Part shown: positions 15,517-24,359 of the stretch, one piece after another | Layout: every line of letters begins with the position of its first letter | How positions within the stretch are numbered: position 1 is the first letter of the stretch | NCBI GenBank assembly: GCA_015060385.1 | Contig: SUYO01000002.1 | Location: forward strand, 62,001-126,000 | From: Bacteroidales bacterium | Lineage (GTDB): Bacteria > Bacteroidota > Bacteroidia > Bacteroidales > UBA932 | Length of the DNA stretch: 64,000 nt | Reading direction: 5' to 3' | Position numbers and translations under genes: made by a program | Notes under the pieces: generated by a model | The model's input: only the letters and a program-made list of their open reading frames with translations | The model's database searches: none | What the model was told of the DNA's origin: nothing

Positions 15517-17019
15517 ATGAAGAAACTTCGAGTTCCGAATACTTATGTGATAATTTTCACTGTAATCGCAATCTGCGCCCTCTCCACCTGGTTCGTCCCG
15601 GGAGGAAATCCTCAGACCTGGCAGGTCCTGTCGGCCCTTTATGAGGGTTTCAGCCAGCAGGCCGGCATCATAGCCTTTGTCCTCATCATAGGAGGAGCAT
15701 TCTGGCTGGTGAACAGTACGAAGGCTGTGGATGAAGGTATAATGGCGTTCATATCAAAGGTAAGGAAACTTGAGCGGTATTCTCTCGTACGGAAGGCTGG
15801 TGTCGGAAACATAGTCATTGTACTTGTAATGTTGCTATTCGGCGTTTTCGGGGCGGTTTTCGGGATGAGTGAGGAAACGATAGCATTTGTGGCTGTAGTC
15901 ATACCTTTGGCCAGGTCTCTGGGGTATGACGAGATCGTTGGAGTCTGCATGGTCTATGTTGCTGCACATGTCGGTTTTGCAGGAGCCATGCTCAATCCGT
16001 TCACAATCGGTATCGCTCAGGACATGTCCGGACTTCCTCTCTTCTCCGGCATCGAGTACAGAGTGTTCTGCTGGGTGGTGCTCATGGCGATTACAATCGC
16101 GTCCGTACTCATGTATGCATCTCGAATCAGAAAGAAAGCAGACGGTCCGGATCTGGCCGGACAGACGGAGGATATGCCACGGAGTGCGGATCAGATGCCT
16201 AAAGGCAGAGCCTGGATATGCATTGGACTGCTTACTGTCGTGACCCTGCTCTTTGCGGTCTTTTATGCCTCAGACTGCAGCATAAAGCTCGGTCAGTCCG
16301 TGTACGATGCTCCATGGCTTCTGTGGGTGGTGGAAGTGTTGTTTGTAGGTTTTTCCATCTTGTCGCTCAGAAGTTCAGTGAGGATGTACATACTGAATCT
16401 CCTTATGTTCACGATAGTTTATCTGGTTGTGGGAGTAATGGGATACGGATGGTATCTTCCTGAAATATGCGCCCTGTTCATGGCCCTGGGAATCGCTTCC
16501 GGTTTTTGTGCCGGCTATTCTGCTGACAATATTTCAAAGGAGTTCATCGCCGGAGCCAAGGACATATTCTCGGCAGCTCTAGTAATAGGTTTTGCTGCCG
16601 GTATCATAGTCATTCTTGAAAACGGTCAGGTGATCGATACGATGCTTGCGTCATTGGCTTCAGCTCTTGAAGGAGCCGGCAGGGCAGGGGCTTTGGGCTC
16701 GATGTATGGAATCCAGACCTTCATAAATCTCTTCATTCCTTCCGCTTCAGCCAAGGCTGCTGTCACCATGCCGATAATGGCCCCTTTCTCTGACATGATC
16801 GGAGTATCCCGTCAGGCTACAGTGCTTGCATTCCAGTTCGGTGACGGATTCACTAATATGATCACTCCATGCTCCGGAGTGCTGATGGCTGTCCTCTCTG
16901 TTGCAAGGATACCTTATGAAAAATGGTTCAAATGGATCTGGAAGTTCATGATCATCCTTATAGTGACTGGTTTCCTTCTCCTTCTTCCGACCTTATGGCT
17001 TGATCTTCCTGGTTTCTGA
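15517..17019 (+). CDS. YfcC family transporter (C4-dicarboxylate anaerobic carrier-like)
   Basis: A 500-residue inner-membrane carrier with about 12 predicted helices. The start MKKLRVPNTYVIIFTVIAICALSTWFVPGG, the central IALAR-like AVVIPLARSLGYDEI and the C-terminal FIPSASAKAAVTMPIMAPFSDMIGVSRQ are typical of the YfcC/DcuC-related family. Such proteins are annotated as basic amino acid or dicarboxylate carriers; the actual substrate is unknown. A cytoplasmic loop around residues 205-230 is hydrophilic. Monocistronic, with a terminator 25 nt after the stop. Confidence 0.85.
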   Translation: MKKLRVPNTYVIIFTVIAICALSTWFVPGGNPQTWQVLSALYEGFSQQAGIIAFVLIIGGAFWLVNSTKAVDEGIMAFISKVRKLERYSLVRKAGVGNIVIVLVMLLFGVFGAVFGMSEETIAFVAVVIPLARSLGYDEIVGVCMVYVAAHVGFAGAMLNPFTIGIAQDMSGLPLFSGIEYRVFCWVVLMAITIASVLMYASRIRKKADGPDLAGQTEDMPRSADQMPKGRAWICIGLLTVVTLLFAVFYASDCSIKLGQSVYDAPWLLWVVEVLFVGFSILSLRSSVRMYILNLLMFTIVYLVVGVMGYGWYLPEICALFMALGIASGFCAGYSADNISKEFIAGAKDIFSAALVIGFAAGIIVILENGQVIDTMLASLASALEGAGRAGALGSMYGIQTFINLFIPSASAKAAVTMPIMAPFSDMIGVSRQATVLAFQFGDGFTNMITPCSGVLMAVLSVARIPYEKWFKWIWKFMIILIVTGFLLLLPTLWLDLPGF

Positions 17020-17044
17020 TCCGTTCATCTTGTATGTTGCAGAC

Positions 17045-17076
17045 AAAAGCCGCTACCTTCACAGGCAGCGGCTTTT
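17045..17076. terminator. Intrinsic terminator after the YfcC gene
   Basis: AAAAGCCGCT pairs with AGCGGCTTTT (10 bp, perfect) around a 12-nt loop. Flanking A and T runs make it bidirectional in form. Confidence 0.9.
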
Positions 17077-17250
17077 ACGTGTACTTTTAAACTTAGATTT
17101 AGGTTTCAATCAGTAGATCTTTTCTGCTAACATTGTTGTTACTTCAGTCTTTATCTTTCTGTTTTCATCCTACATCTGCAAAGTTACTGCTAATGGCTCT
17201 TTATTTGAATTAATTGTGATATACGGGGCGAAAATGTGATTTTAAAGCTA

Positions 17251-17325
17251 TTTTTGTGACGAAAATCAAATATTTGTGACTAAAAAATATATTTTGTAAT
17301 TTTGTCACACCTAAATTGTGACTAA
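17251..17325. promoter_or_regulatory. Promoter with repeated TGTGAC sites upstream of the LytTR regulator
   Basis: TTTG (17273-17276), a 20-nt spacer and TAATTTTG (17297-17304) form a promoter. TTGTGAC occurs at 17254-17260, 17274-17280 (20 bp apart, the second overlapping the -33 box) and near 17316-17322. An inverted GTCACA lies at 17304-17309 next to the -7 box. The layout suits autoregulation by the DNA-binding protein encoded downstream. Confidence 0.55.
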
Positions 17326-17329
17326 TATT

Positions 17330-18127
17330 ATGGCTCAGATAGCATCAGTATTTCGTAGGTTCATCCCTCAGTTGCTGCATATGATCGTACTTCCGATCTT
17401 CTTTTTCGCTTTCATCCTTCTTTATCGTCCCTTCGGTATTGTAGACTATCTTGGAAGTGAATGGTTCGGAGTCCACCTGACAATAATCTCCTGCATAGTA
17501 ATGCTCTGCATTGCAGTCGCACGAAGCGCATACTATTTCATACCTATGAACATCAACTATACCATATATATATTCTGGTGTCTTGGTGAAATGATCTTCA
17601 CTTCCTTCTTTGTCGCACTCTACATCTGGCTCGTGCTTGGCAAGGATATGCCTTATTTCGAATATCTGGCTACCTCCTTTCAGTATATATCGATGTCCCT
17701 TGTATTTCCTTATCTCATTCTTGCACTTGCTGTCAGGACCCATGATTATCATGAAAAGTCAGTCAATCAGGGTACTCACAATATCCAGAAGATGAGATTC
17801 TATGACCATCTCCATAATCTTAAGATCGTGCTTTCTCCTGATACGATCCTTTATATATCTGCCGAGGAAAATTATGTCAACATTTATTATTCAGAAGCCG
17901 GCAGAGTACGTGAGTACAACCTCAGAAGCTCGATGAAGGCTATAGATGAACTCTGTCAGGATAACGGTCTTGTGAGATGCCACAGGTCTTTCTACATTAA
18001 TCCCGTCCATGTCAAGGTCTTGCGACGGGACAGGGACGGGATAATGTATGCTGAGCTTGATGCAGATGACGTCCGTCATATTCCTGTTTCCAAGACTTAT
18101 TACGGACGTCTTTCAGATATTCTTTAG
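17330..18127 (+). CDS. Membrane-anchored LytTR-family transcriptional regulator
   Basis: About 265 residues. Four hydrophobic helices fill the first 145 residues (IVLPIFFFAFILLY, ISCIVMLCIAVA, FWCLGEMIFTSFFVALYIWLVL, SLVFPYLILALAV). A C-terminal LytTR DNA-binding domain follows (ILYISAEENYVNIYY ... LVRCHRSFYINPVHVKVLRR). There is no receiver domain, so it is not a classical response regulator; it probably senses a membrane or envelope signal directly. ATG 17330 is preferred over GTG 17318. Its last 4 bp overlap the convergent kinase gene. Tandem TGTGAC motifs upstream are candidate own-operator sites. Confidence 0.82.
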   Translation: MAQIASVFRRFIPQLLHMIVLPIFFFAFILLYRPFGIVDYLGSEWFGVHLTIISCIVMLCIAVARSAYYFIPMNINYTIYIFWCLGEMIFTSFFVALYIWLVLGKDMPYFEYLATSFQYISMSLVFPYLILALAVRTHDYHEKSVNQGTHNIQKMRFYDHLHNLKIVLSPDTILYISAEENYVNIYYSEAGRVREYNLRSSMKAIDELCQDNGLVRCHRSFYINPVHVKVLRRDRDGIMYAELDADDVRHIPVSKTYYGRLSDIL

Positions 18128-18735
18128 AACAGACCGTATAGATGTGCGTCAATCCTGTCTGTAATCTGAGCGAAATCTTCCGGACGGTTTTCAAAGTCCA
18201 TGTCGTCTGCTTCGATTACAAGCACTTTTCCAGGATATTCTTCAATCCACTTGTCGTATCTCTCGTTAAGATTGTTGAGATACTCGATGCTTATGCTCTT
18301 TTCGTATTCCCTTCCGCGTTTCTGGATCTGCGAAACGAGGTGGGGGACTGATGACTTCAGGTAGATGAGCAGGTCCGGCTCGCTTACCATAGACATCATC
18401 AGGTTGAAAAGCTGCATATAGGTGTCGAAATCACGGTCGGAAAGGTTTCCCATTGCCTTGTTGTTGGCTACAAAGATATGTACTCCCTCAAGAATGGTCC
18501 TGTCCTGGATTATGACGTCTTCTGACTTGGAAATCTCGAGCAGATCCTGGAATCTCTGTGCAAGGAAGTATGTCTCAAGATTATATGACCATCTTTCGAT
18601 ATCCTTGTAATAGTCCTCCAGATACGGGTTATATGTCACGGACTCGTATTTCGGAGTCCACCCGTAATGCTGAGCGAGCATTCTTGTAAGCGTCGTCTTT
18701 CCGCAACCTATATTTCCGGCTATTCCTATATGCAT
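18124..18735 (-). CDS. Deoxynucleoside kinase (dNK/dGK family)
   Basis: A 203-residue nucleotide salvage kinase. The P-loop GNIGCGKTT is at residues 7-15, and the family motif QDRTILEGVHIF follows the substrate-binding region (ETYFLAQRFQDLLE). A lid-like RGREYEKSISIEYL segment lies near residue 140. It phosphorylates a deoxynucleoside (dA/dG or dC preference unknown) in the cytoplasm. The gene begins 10 nt after the gdhA stop and is probably co-transcribed with it. Confidence 0.88.
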   Translation of the reverse strand: MHIGIAGNIGCGKTTLTRMLAQHYGWTPKYESVTYNPYLEDYYKDIERWSYNLETYFLAQRFQDLLEISKSEDVIIQDRTILEGVHIFVANNKAMGNLSDRDFDTYMQLFNLMMSMVSEPDLLIYLKSSVPHLVSQIQKRGREYEKSISIEYLNNLNERYDKWIEEYPGKVLVIEADDMDFENRPEDFAQITDRIDAHLYGLF

Positions 18736-18745
18736 AAATACTGGT

Positions 18746-20101
18746 TTATACGAGTCCCTGAGCCATCATCGCTTCTGCAACCTTGATGAAGCCTGCGATG
18801 TTTGCTCCCTTCACATAATTGACATATCCGTCTTCCTCGGTACCGTACTTGACGCATGCCTCGTGGATATCTGTCATGATCTGTCTGAGGTGTGAGTCTA
18901 CTTCTTCTCTTGTCCATTTGAGCCTCATCGAGTTCTGGGTCATCTCAAGACCTGATGTAGCCACACCGCCTGCATTGGATGCCTTTCCTGGAGAGTAGAG
19001 GAGCTTGGCGCTCTGGAACACCTCGATGGCCTCAGGAGTACATGGCATGTTTGCGCCTTCTGCAACGCATATGCAGCCGTTTGCAACCAGGGTCCTTGCC
19101 TCTTCTTCGTTGAGCTCGTTCTGTGTGGCGCATGGCATTGCTATGTCGCACTTCACGCTCCATGGACGTTCGCCTGGGAAGTACTGTGCTGTAGGATATT
19201 TCTCTGCATATTCCCTGATACGGCCTCTGTAGATGTTCTTCAGTTCCATGATGTAGGCAAGCTTGTCTGCATCTATTCCGTCAGGGTCATAAATCGAACC
19301 GTTCGAGTCAGACATCGTGACTACCTTTGCACCAAGCTGGATTGCCTTCTGTGCGGCAAACTGGGCAACATTTCCCGAACCGGAGATTGCCACTGTCTTG
19401 CCCTCATAGCTGTCGCCTCGAGTCGCAAGCATTGCTGAAGCGAAATAACAGGTACCGTAACCGGTCGCCTCAGGCCTCATCGGGCTTCCGCCCCATGTCT
19501 GACCCTTTCCTGTAAGCACTCCAGTGAATTCGTCACGAAGTCTCTTGTACTGTCCGAACATGTATCCGATCTCTCTGCCACCTACTCCGATGTCTCCTGC
19601 CGGTACGTCAGTGTCAGCTCCGATGTGCTTGTGGAGTTCGCTCATGAAGCTCTGGCAGAAACGCATCACCTCATTGTCAGACTTTCCCTTAGGGTCGAAA
19701 TCCGAACCTCCCTTTGCCGAACCCATAGGCAGGGTGGTGAGGCTGTTCTTGAAGGTCTGCTCGAAGGCAAGGAACTTCATGATGCTGAGGTTTACGCTCG
19801 GATGGAAACGGATTCCTCCCTTGTAAGGTCCTATCGAGCTGCTGCACTGGACGCGGAATCCTCTGTTTACACGTATTTCTCCTTCATCGTCAAGCCAAGG
19901 CACTCGGAAGATGATGATCCTCTCAGGTTCCACGATTCTCTCAAAAATCTTGAGGTCCATCAGATAAGGATGTTCGGTAATGTAAGGCGCAACGCTCTCA
20001 AGCACTTCCTTTACAGCCTGATGAAATTCCTTTTCTCCAGGGTTTCTGGCGATGAGATCAGCCATGAAACCATCAACATAATTCTGTGTAAACTGGTCCA
20101 T
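18746..20101 (-). CDS. gdhA: NADP-type glutamate dehydrogenase
   Basis: A 451-residue hexameric (class I) glutamate dehydrogenase that aminates 2-oxoglutarate to glutamate for ammonium assimilation. The substrate-binding block GPYKGGIRFHPSVNLSIMKFLAFEQTFKNSLTTLPMG, then GGSDFDPKGKS (Lys active site) and DVPAGDIGVGGREIGYM, are all intact. The Rossmann motif ISGSGNVAQFAAQKAIQLGA binds the nicotinamide cofactor; length and sequence fit the NADP-specific group. It is followed by the deoxynucleoside kinase. I found no clear TAnnTTTG promoter in the 99 bp upstream. Confidence 0.95.
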   Translation of the reverse strand: MDQFTQNYVDGFMADLIARNPGEKEFHQAVKEVLESVAPYITEHPYLMDLKIFERIVEPERIIIFRVPWLDDEGEIRVNRGFRVQCSSSIGPYKGGIRFHPSVNLSIMKFLAFEQTFKNSLTTLPMGSAKGGSDFDPKGKSDNEVMRFCQSFMSELHKHIGADTDVPAGDIGVGGREIGYMFGQYKRLRDEFTGVLTGKGQTWGGSPMRPEATGYGTCYFASAMLATRGDSYEGKTVAISGSGNVAQFAAQKAIQLGAKVVTMSDSNGSIYDPDGIDADKLAYIMELKNIYRGRIREYAEKYPTAQYFPGERPWSVKCDIAMPCATQNELNEEEARTLVANGCICVAEGANMPCTPEAIEVFQSAKLLYSPGKASNAGGVATSGLEMTQNSMRLKWTREEVDSHLRQIMTDIHEACVKYGTEEDGYVNYVKGANIAGFIKVAEAMMAQGLV

Positions 20102-20199
20102 AATCGTATCTATCTGTTAGGGGTTAATGAATAAGTACATCTTTGCAAAATTCGTCAAATTCTCGCGTAAATGCAAACGATAGACCGATTTTTTGCAAC

Positions 20200-22839
20200 T
20201 TAGAACTGGATTGACAGACCGAACAGTATTTTCTTTGAAATCGGATATGATCCGTAGTCCACTCCCATAAGCTGACCCTTGCCATCATATGAGGTCATGC
20301 CAGGATCTTCCTTGTATCCGAGGTCACTCAGCCTGCTTCCGGTAGTAGCCGTCTCAGGGTCGCCACCCGGATAGCTGCTGAACGTGATCCAGTCATCCAG
20401 AGATATGTATAACCTTGCCTTCTGTATGAAGATTCTCCTTGTTATCTTGTCGGGTATGGTGTATCCTAACTGCATTTGCTTGATTCTGAACCAGCTGCCG
20501 TCAAATACAAATGCGTCGGATCCAAACTCCAGTCCTGTTCCGGTCCAATTCTTCTTGTTGGCTAAGTCACGGATCACATTGGTGAACGTTCTCGTCCTGC
20601 CATATACGCAGTTTGCTATCTCGTTTCCGGAAACGCCGCTTCCATATGTCGTGAAGTCAAAGCCCTTGTATGAAAGGTTCAGGGTAATTCCATAATATAG
20701 TGAAGGAATGCCTTTGCCTATGAATCCTTTTTCAATCTGTCCTGTGTAGATGTCCTGAATGTCGACCGGACCCTTGTAGCCATAGAAATACCACATCGGT
20801 TTTCCCGGCTCATAAGCCGTACTCACCTCATTGTACCTGTTCAAGTCTGTGGTGATGCGCTCGACGGTATCGGAATCAGTGAATTCAATGACCTCATTCT
20901 TCAGCGTTGACAGGTTGCCTGATATCCGGTATGTAAAATCTCCGTATCTCTCGCTCCATGTAATGTCAAGGTCAAGTCCTTTGTTCATGACTGAACTGTA
21001 ATTTGACGGCAGTATCTTTATTACTGCAGGCAGACCCGAAGTCTTTCTTGTATACCACTCTGCATCCATCTTCAATCTTCCGTCAGCGAGCCGCATGCCT
21101 GCTCCAAAAGCAAACTGTCCGGAGATCTGGTACAGCCCCGATGCAAATCCGTTGTGAAATGCTTCCAGATCGTTTGTACTTCCTCCCTTTCCCCATGAAA
21201 CATGAAGCGACAGGTCTGAAATGATCTTCTGAGATATGCTGTTTCTGAAGAACCTCTCATTGGAGATGTTCCATCCTGCTGAGACTGCAGGGAATGACTG
21301 CATAGGGTTCTCACTTCCTATGAAGGAATTGTTCCTGTATCTGTCTGCCCTGATACCTGCATGAATCATATAGCGTCTGTCATAGCTGTATCCGACCCCG
21401 GCGAATACACCCATGTCAGAGTATTCCGTGCTTATATCGTCCCCGAGGTCGCTGAAAGTGAGGTCGTCATGGCCTACCGGACCGGTCATCGAATATACGG
21501 AATCATCTCTGAGCATCTGCTGTATCTTGTTGAAGCTCAATCCAGCTGATATATCAAGCTCGTGTCGGCCCTTTTCCAGACCATATGCTGCAATGGCATC
21601 GATCTGATATCCTTTGTTCCTTCTCTCGGAAGCGGAATACAGGTATTGGTTCGAGTTCAGGGCTGATGTGTAGTAATATGGGCTCGCCTGAGTGTTCCTG
21701 TCCTGTCTCTCGTTTATATATCCTGCCCGGGCTGTGAATGAAAATCCCTTCAGAGGACTTATTACTGCATAGATAACGCCGTGAATGTCGTCCTGTCTGG
21801 CGTTCATTTTTGTTATGTCCCTGAAAAGCAGCGGATTGACATTGGAATTGTCAAAAGCAGACGGAGAATAATATCTGTCGTTATCGGAATCCTTCGGAAT
21901 ATACATTCCTGCTGCCTGGGCAAGAATCCTGTCCGGCATGAATTCGCCGTCGTCTGACAGGTATGGCCTGGTCAGAGGATCCATAGTCAGTACGGAACTG
22001 AATAAAGTGAACATTTTCTTCTGCTGGGCAAGGAAGGTGATGTCCTGATCGGTATATGATGCGTTGATGCCGAGCTCCAGCCATTCAGTGACATTGTATC
22101 TGCCGTTCAGTCGGGCGGATATACGCTGATGAGTATCAGAATTTCCGACAACCATCCCGTCATTGTCGAGATAGTTTACTGCAGCATAGAAGCTTCCCTT
22201 GTCGTTACCTCCCTGTAGGGAAACACCGTGCTGGTGGGCAAAGCCGTTCCTGTATACAACATCCTGCCAGTCAGTGTCTGTACCGTCATGACCGTATTGC
22301 TCTATCAGCTGACCTATGCCCTGTCCGGATATTTCCTTCATATGGGAGATCCACTCCTTTGCATCGAGAAGATCGGCCTTCTTTCCTTGTGAGGAGCTTA
22401 TGATCTTCAGGTCATAAGATACCTTGAATTTTCCGGATCCCTTCCTGGTCGTGATCCGGATCACACCGTTTCCTCCATGGATGCCATACAGGGCGGTTGC
22501 CGCACCGTCTTTAAGTACTTCAACGGTTTCTATCATTGACGGGTCGAGATGCTGGATGTTTTCCACTTTGAGTCCGTCAACTATGTAGAGAGGATTCCCG
22601 TTGCCGCTGCTTGTGGTAAAGCCACGTATATTCAGCTTTGCCCTTTCACCAGGGGCACCGGACTGGTTCAATACCAGCAGGCCGGAGAACTTACCCTGAA
22701 GGGCTGCTCCGGCATCTGTTACAGATCTGTTGATGAGATCGTTCTCTTCGATTGAAGAGGCTTTGATGTCTGGGGCGTATGACAAGGACATATATGTCAT
22801 TGCAACCGCCAATGTCAAAATAATGTTCTTGTGCTTCAT
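20200..22839 (-). CDS. SusC/RagA-like TonB-dependent outer-membrane protein, orphan and short
   Basis: About 879 residues. After a signal peptide the protein enters the plug domain almost directly (VTDAGAALQGKFSGLLVLNQSGAPGERAKLNIRG, PLYIVDGLKVENIQHLDP, VEVLKDGAATALYGIHGGNGVI), then a 22-strand-type barrel. The N-terminal carboxypeptidase-regulatory-like domain usual in SusC proteins is missing, and no SusD partner is adjacent. The DGLKVENIQHL and AATALYG blocks are nonetheless classic SusC. It probably imports a TonB-dependent ligand that cannot be named. The ORF track starts at 22869; the ATG at 22839 is chosen because a signal peptide follows (MKHKNIILTLAVAM). That ATG lies in a 15-bp hairpin. 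Confidence 0.85.
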   Translation of the reverse strand: MKHKNIILTLAVAMTYMSLSYAPDIKASSIEENDLINRSVTDAGAALQGKFSGLLVLNQSGAPGERAKLNIRGFTTSSGNGNPLYIVDGLKVENIQHLDPSMIETVEVLKDGAATALYGIHGGNGVIRITTRKGSGKFKVSYDLKIISSSQGKKADLLDAKEWISHMKEISGQGIGQLIEQYGHDGTDTDWQDVVYRNGFAHQHGVSLQGGNDKGSFYAAVNYLDNDGMVVGNSDTHQRISARLNGRYNVTEWLELGINASYTDQDITFLAQQKKMFTLFSSVLTMDPLTRPYLSDDGEFMPDRILAQAAGMYIPKDSDNDRYYSPSAFDNSNVNPLLFRDITKMNARQDDIHGVIYAVISPLKGFSFTARAGYINERQDRNTQASPYYYTSALNSNQYLYSASERRNKGYQIDAIAAYGLEKGRHELDISAGLSFNKIQQMLRDDSVYSMTGPVGHDDLTFSDLGDDISTEYSDMGVFAGVGYSYDRRYMIHAGIRADRYRNNSFIGSENPMQSFPAVSAGWNISNERFFRNSISQKIISDLSLHVSWGKGGSTNDLEAFHNGFASGLYQISGQFAFGAGMRLADGRLKMDAEWYTRKTSGLPAVIKILPSNYSSVMNKGLDLDITWSERYGDFTYRISGNLSTLKNEVIEFTDSDTVERITTDLNRYNEVSTAYEPGKPMWYFYGYKGPVDIQDIYTGQIEKGFIGKGIPSLYYGITLNLSYKGFDFTTYGSGVSGNEIANCVYGRTRTFTNVIRDLANKKNWTGTGLEFGSDAFVFDGSWFRIKQMQLGYTIPDKITRRIFIQKARLYISLDDWITFSSYPGGDPETATTGSRLSDLGYKEDPGMTSYDGKGQLMGVDYGSYPISKKILFGLSIQF

Positions 22840-22872
22840 AACACTTAGTAAGTTAGAGTTATGAAGCACAAG
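22828..22872 (-). promoter_or_regulatory. 15-bp perfect inverted repeat enclosing the SusC-like start codon
   Basis: CTTGTGCTTCATAAC (22828-22842) is exactly complementary to GTTATGAAGCACAAG (22858-22872), separated by 15 nt. In the mRNA the start ATG and first codons would be paired with the leader. Just upstream a promoter-like TTTG, 20-nt spacer and TATCTTGT is seen. Confidence 0.7.
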
Positions 22873-22907
22873 ATAACAATTAATCTTTAATCATGCAAAT
22901 CCGGACC

Positions 22908-24338
22908 TTAGAAGAGGAAGCCGGTGTTGATGTAGAAGGCTCCATTGCCGTCCTGCTTGTTGAAGCAGCGTGCGTATTCGAACGCCACGATGAAGTTCTG
23001 GTTCATTATGAAACGGAGACCGGCACCTGCTGTGGCGTGGAGTCCGTCCTTGCGTGATGTGTCGATGTACCTCTTGTAGAGATCCTGCTTCACGCCTGTC
23101 TTGTTTGTAAGATCATATCCCTTGAATACATGGGCTCCGTCAGTGAATGCACTGAGCGCGAATGCTATGTTCTGGTTGAAAAGCTGGAAATCCACGAACC
23201 TGTAGCGGAGTTCGATGTTGTAGAATCCTGTATGAAGACCCTGAACTCTGTCAAGCATCAGACCTCTGACGGTACGGTATCCGCCGATGGCGTCAAAATC
23301 ACGCTTATCTCCCATGTTGGAATAATAAGGCATCATGTACCAAGGAGCGCTTTTGCCGAGGAATCCCTGATAAGCGAGACGGTAGGCCAGAACAAGTTTT
23401 TCTGTGCCGAGAGGTACATATTGTCTCCATGTTGCCGAGATCTTGTATGCCTCCTGGCTTGATCCGAGCCATTTAGGTCCTAAGATGGCGTGAGCCTCTG
23501 CCCATATACCCCTTGTAGGGTTGTTTTCAACGTTTCTGGAGTCATAAAGGAGACCGGCCTTGATAGCTGAAAAGAACTGGTTAGGCTTTTCGTCCGGGTT
23601 GATGATGCCCCAGTCTTTATAAAGACCGTACAATGAACCGTCCTCTACCGTATAGCCTTTCGGAGTGAAGCTCTGGTTGTTCACCCAATAGAATGAATAA
23701 CCTGCTTCCCATTTGAAGTGCTCGGTGATGTCTCCTATGAAGTCAGCCTTGCCGACGAATGACTGCCTGCTGTATCTGTAGAAGCCTTTAGGGAACTTGC
23801 CCTTGTCAATGAACTTGTTTTCCAGCTTCTGGCCTTTGGCGGTGTCGTCATATCTGATGAAGTCCGGATTATCTTTCAGGAAATTATCATCAGCGAATAC
23901 ATAATTGCTCTGATAACCGTTGAATCCATAGAAATCCAGGGCGGCCTCGTTAGCATATTTGGTGCATACGGACAGACGGACATTATCGAATATCTGTTTG
24001 TTGTCATAGTTGAGATAAAGATTCCATGTGCCGCCTGTATATGCTGAAGCCTCGATATACCAGGTTGAGTTGGGGTTAGGGTAGTTCCTGCCGTCTCCGA
24101 AATTGTAGATGTTAAGGAGAGCTCCATACTGGAATCCGCGGTCAGCGTCGAATGCCACTACAGGAAGGGGACCGAAGTTAAGACCGGTCTTGATGATTTC
24201 TCCCTGTTCGTTATATTTTACTTCCTTCTTGGCTTTCTTTGTCTCCTTTTCTGCAGAAACGCTCTCGAGAGTTTCTGCGAAGGATGTGATGCAGAGCATC
24301 ATGGCTGCCAAAGCAGTGGTCAATGTTCTTTTCATCAT
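22908..24338 (-). CDS. Omp85/BamA-TamA-like outer-membrane barrel protein without POTRA domains
   Basis: A 476-residue exported beta-barrel protein. A signal peptide (MMKRTLTTALAAMMLCITSFA) is followed by a Lys/Glu-rich spacer (ETKKAKKEVKYNEQGE). Repeated amphipathic strands follow to a terminal aromatic (NTGFLF). The motif GGYRTVRGL resembles the VRGF/Y loop motif of the bacterial surface antigen (Omp85) fold. No POTRA repeats are present, so it is unlikely to be BamA itself; a role in outer-membrane secretion or lipid trafficking is conceivable. It is the third gene of an operon, 21 nt after the acyltransferase. Confidence 0.75.
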   Translation of the reverse strand: MMKRTLTTALAAMMLCITSFAETLESVSAEKETKKAKKEVKYNEQGEIIKTGLNFGPLPVVAFDADRGFQYGALLNIYNFGDGRNYPNPNSTWYIEASAYTGGTWNLYLNYDNKQIFDNVRLSVCTKYANEAALDFYGFNGYQSNYVFADDNFLKDNPDFIRYDDTAKGQKLENKFIDKGKFPKGFYRYSRQSFVGKADFIGDITEHFKWEAGYSFYWVNNQSFTPKGYTVEDGSLYGLYKDWGIINPDEKPNQFFSAIKAGLLYDSRNVENNPTRGIWAEAHAILGPKWLGSSQEAYKISATWRQYVPLGTEKLVLAYRLAYQGFLGKSAPWYMMPYYSNMGDKRDFDAIGGYRTVRGLMLDRVQGLHTGFYNIELRYRFVDFQLFNQNIAFALSAFTDGAHVFKGYDLTNKTGVKQDLYKRYIDTSRKDGLHATAGAGLRFIMNQNFIVAFEYARCFNKQDGNGAFYINTGFLF

Positions 24339-24359
24339 ATGTTATTTAAAGTTAAGGTT

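Larger units (their letters stand above)
17020..17329. other. 310-bp intergenic region before the LytTR gene
   Basis: It contains the terminator of the YfcC gene (17045-17076) and an AT-rich middle with nothing recognisable. The last 80 bp carry a promoter and repeated TGTGAC motifs. Confidence 0.7.
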
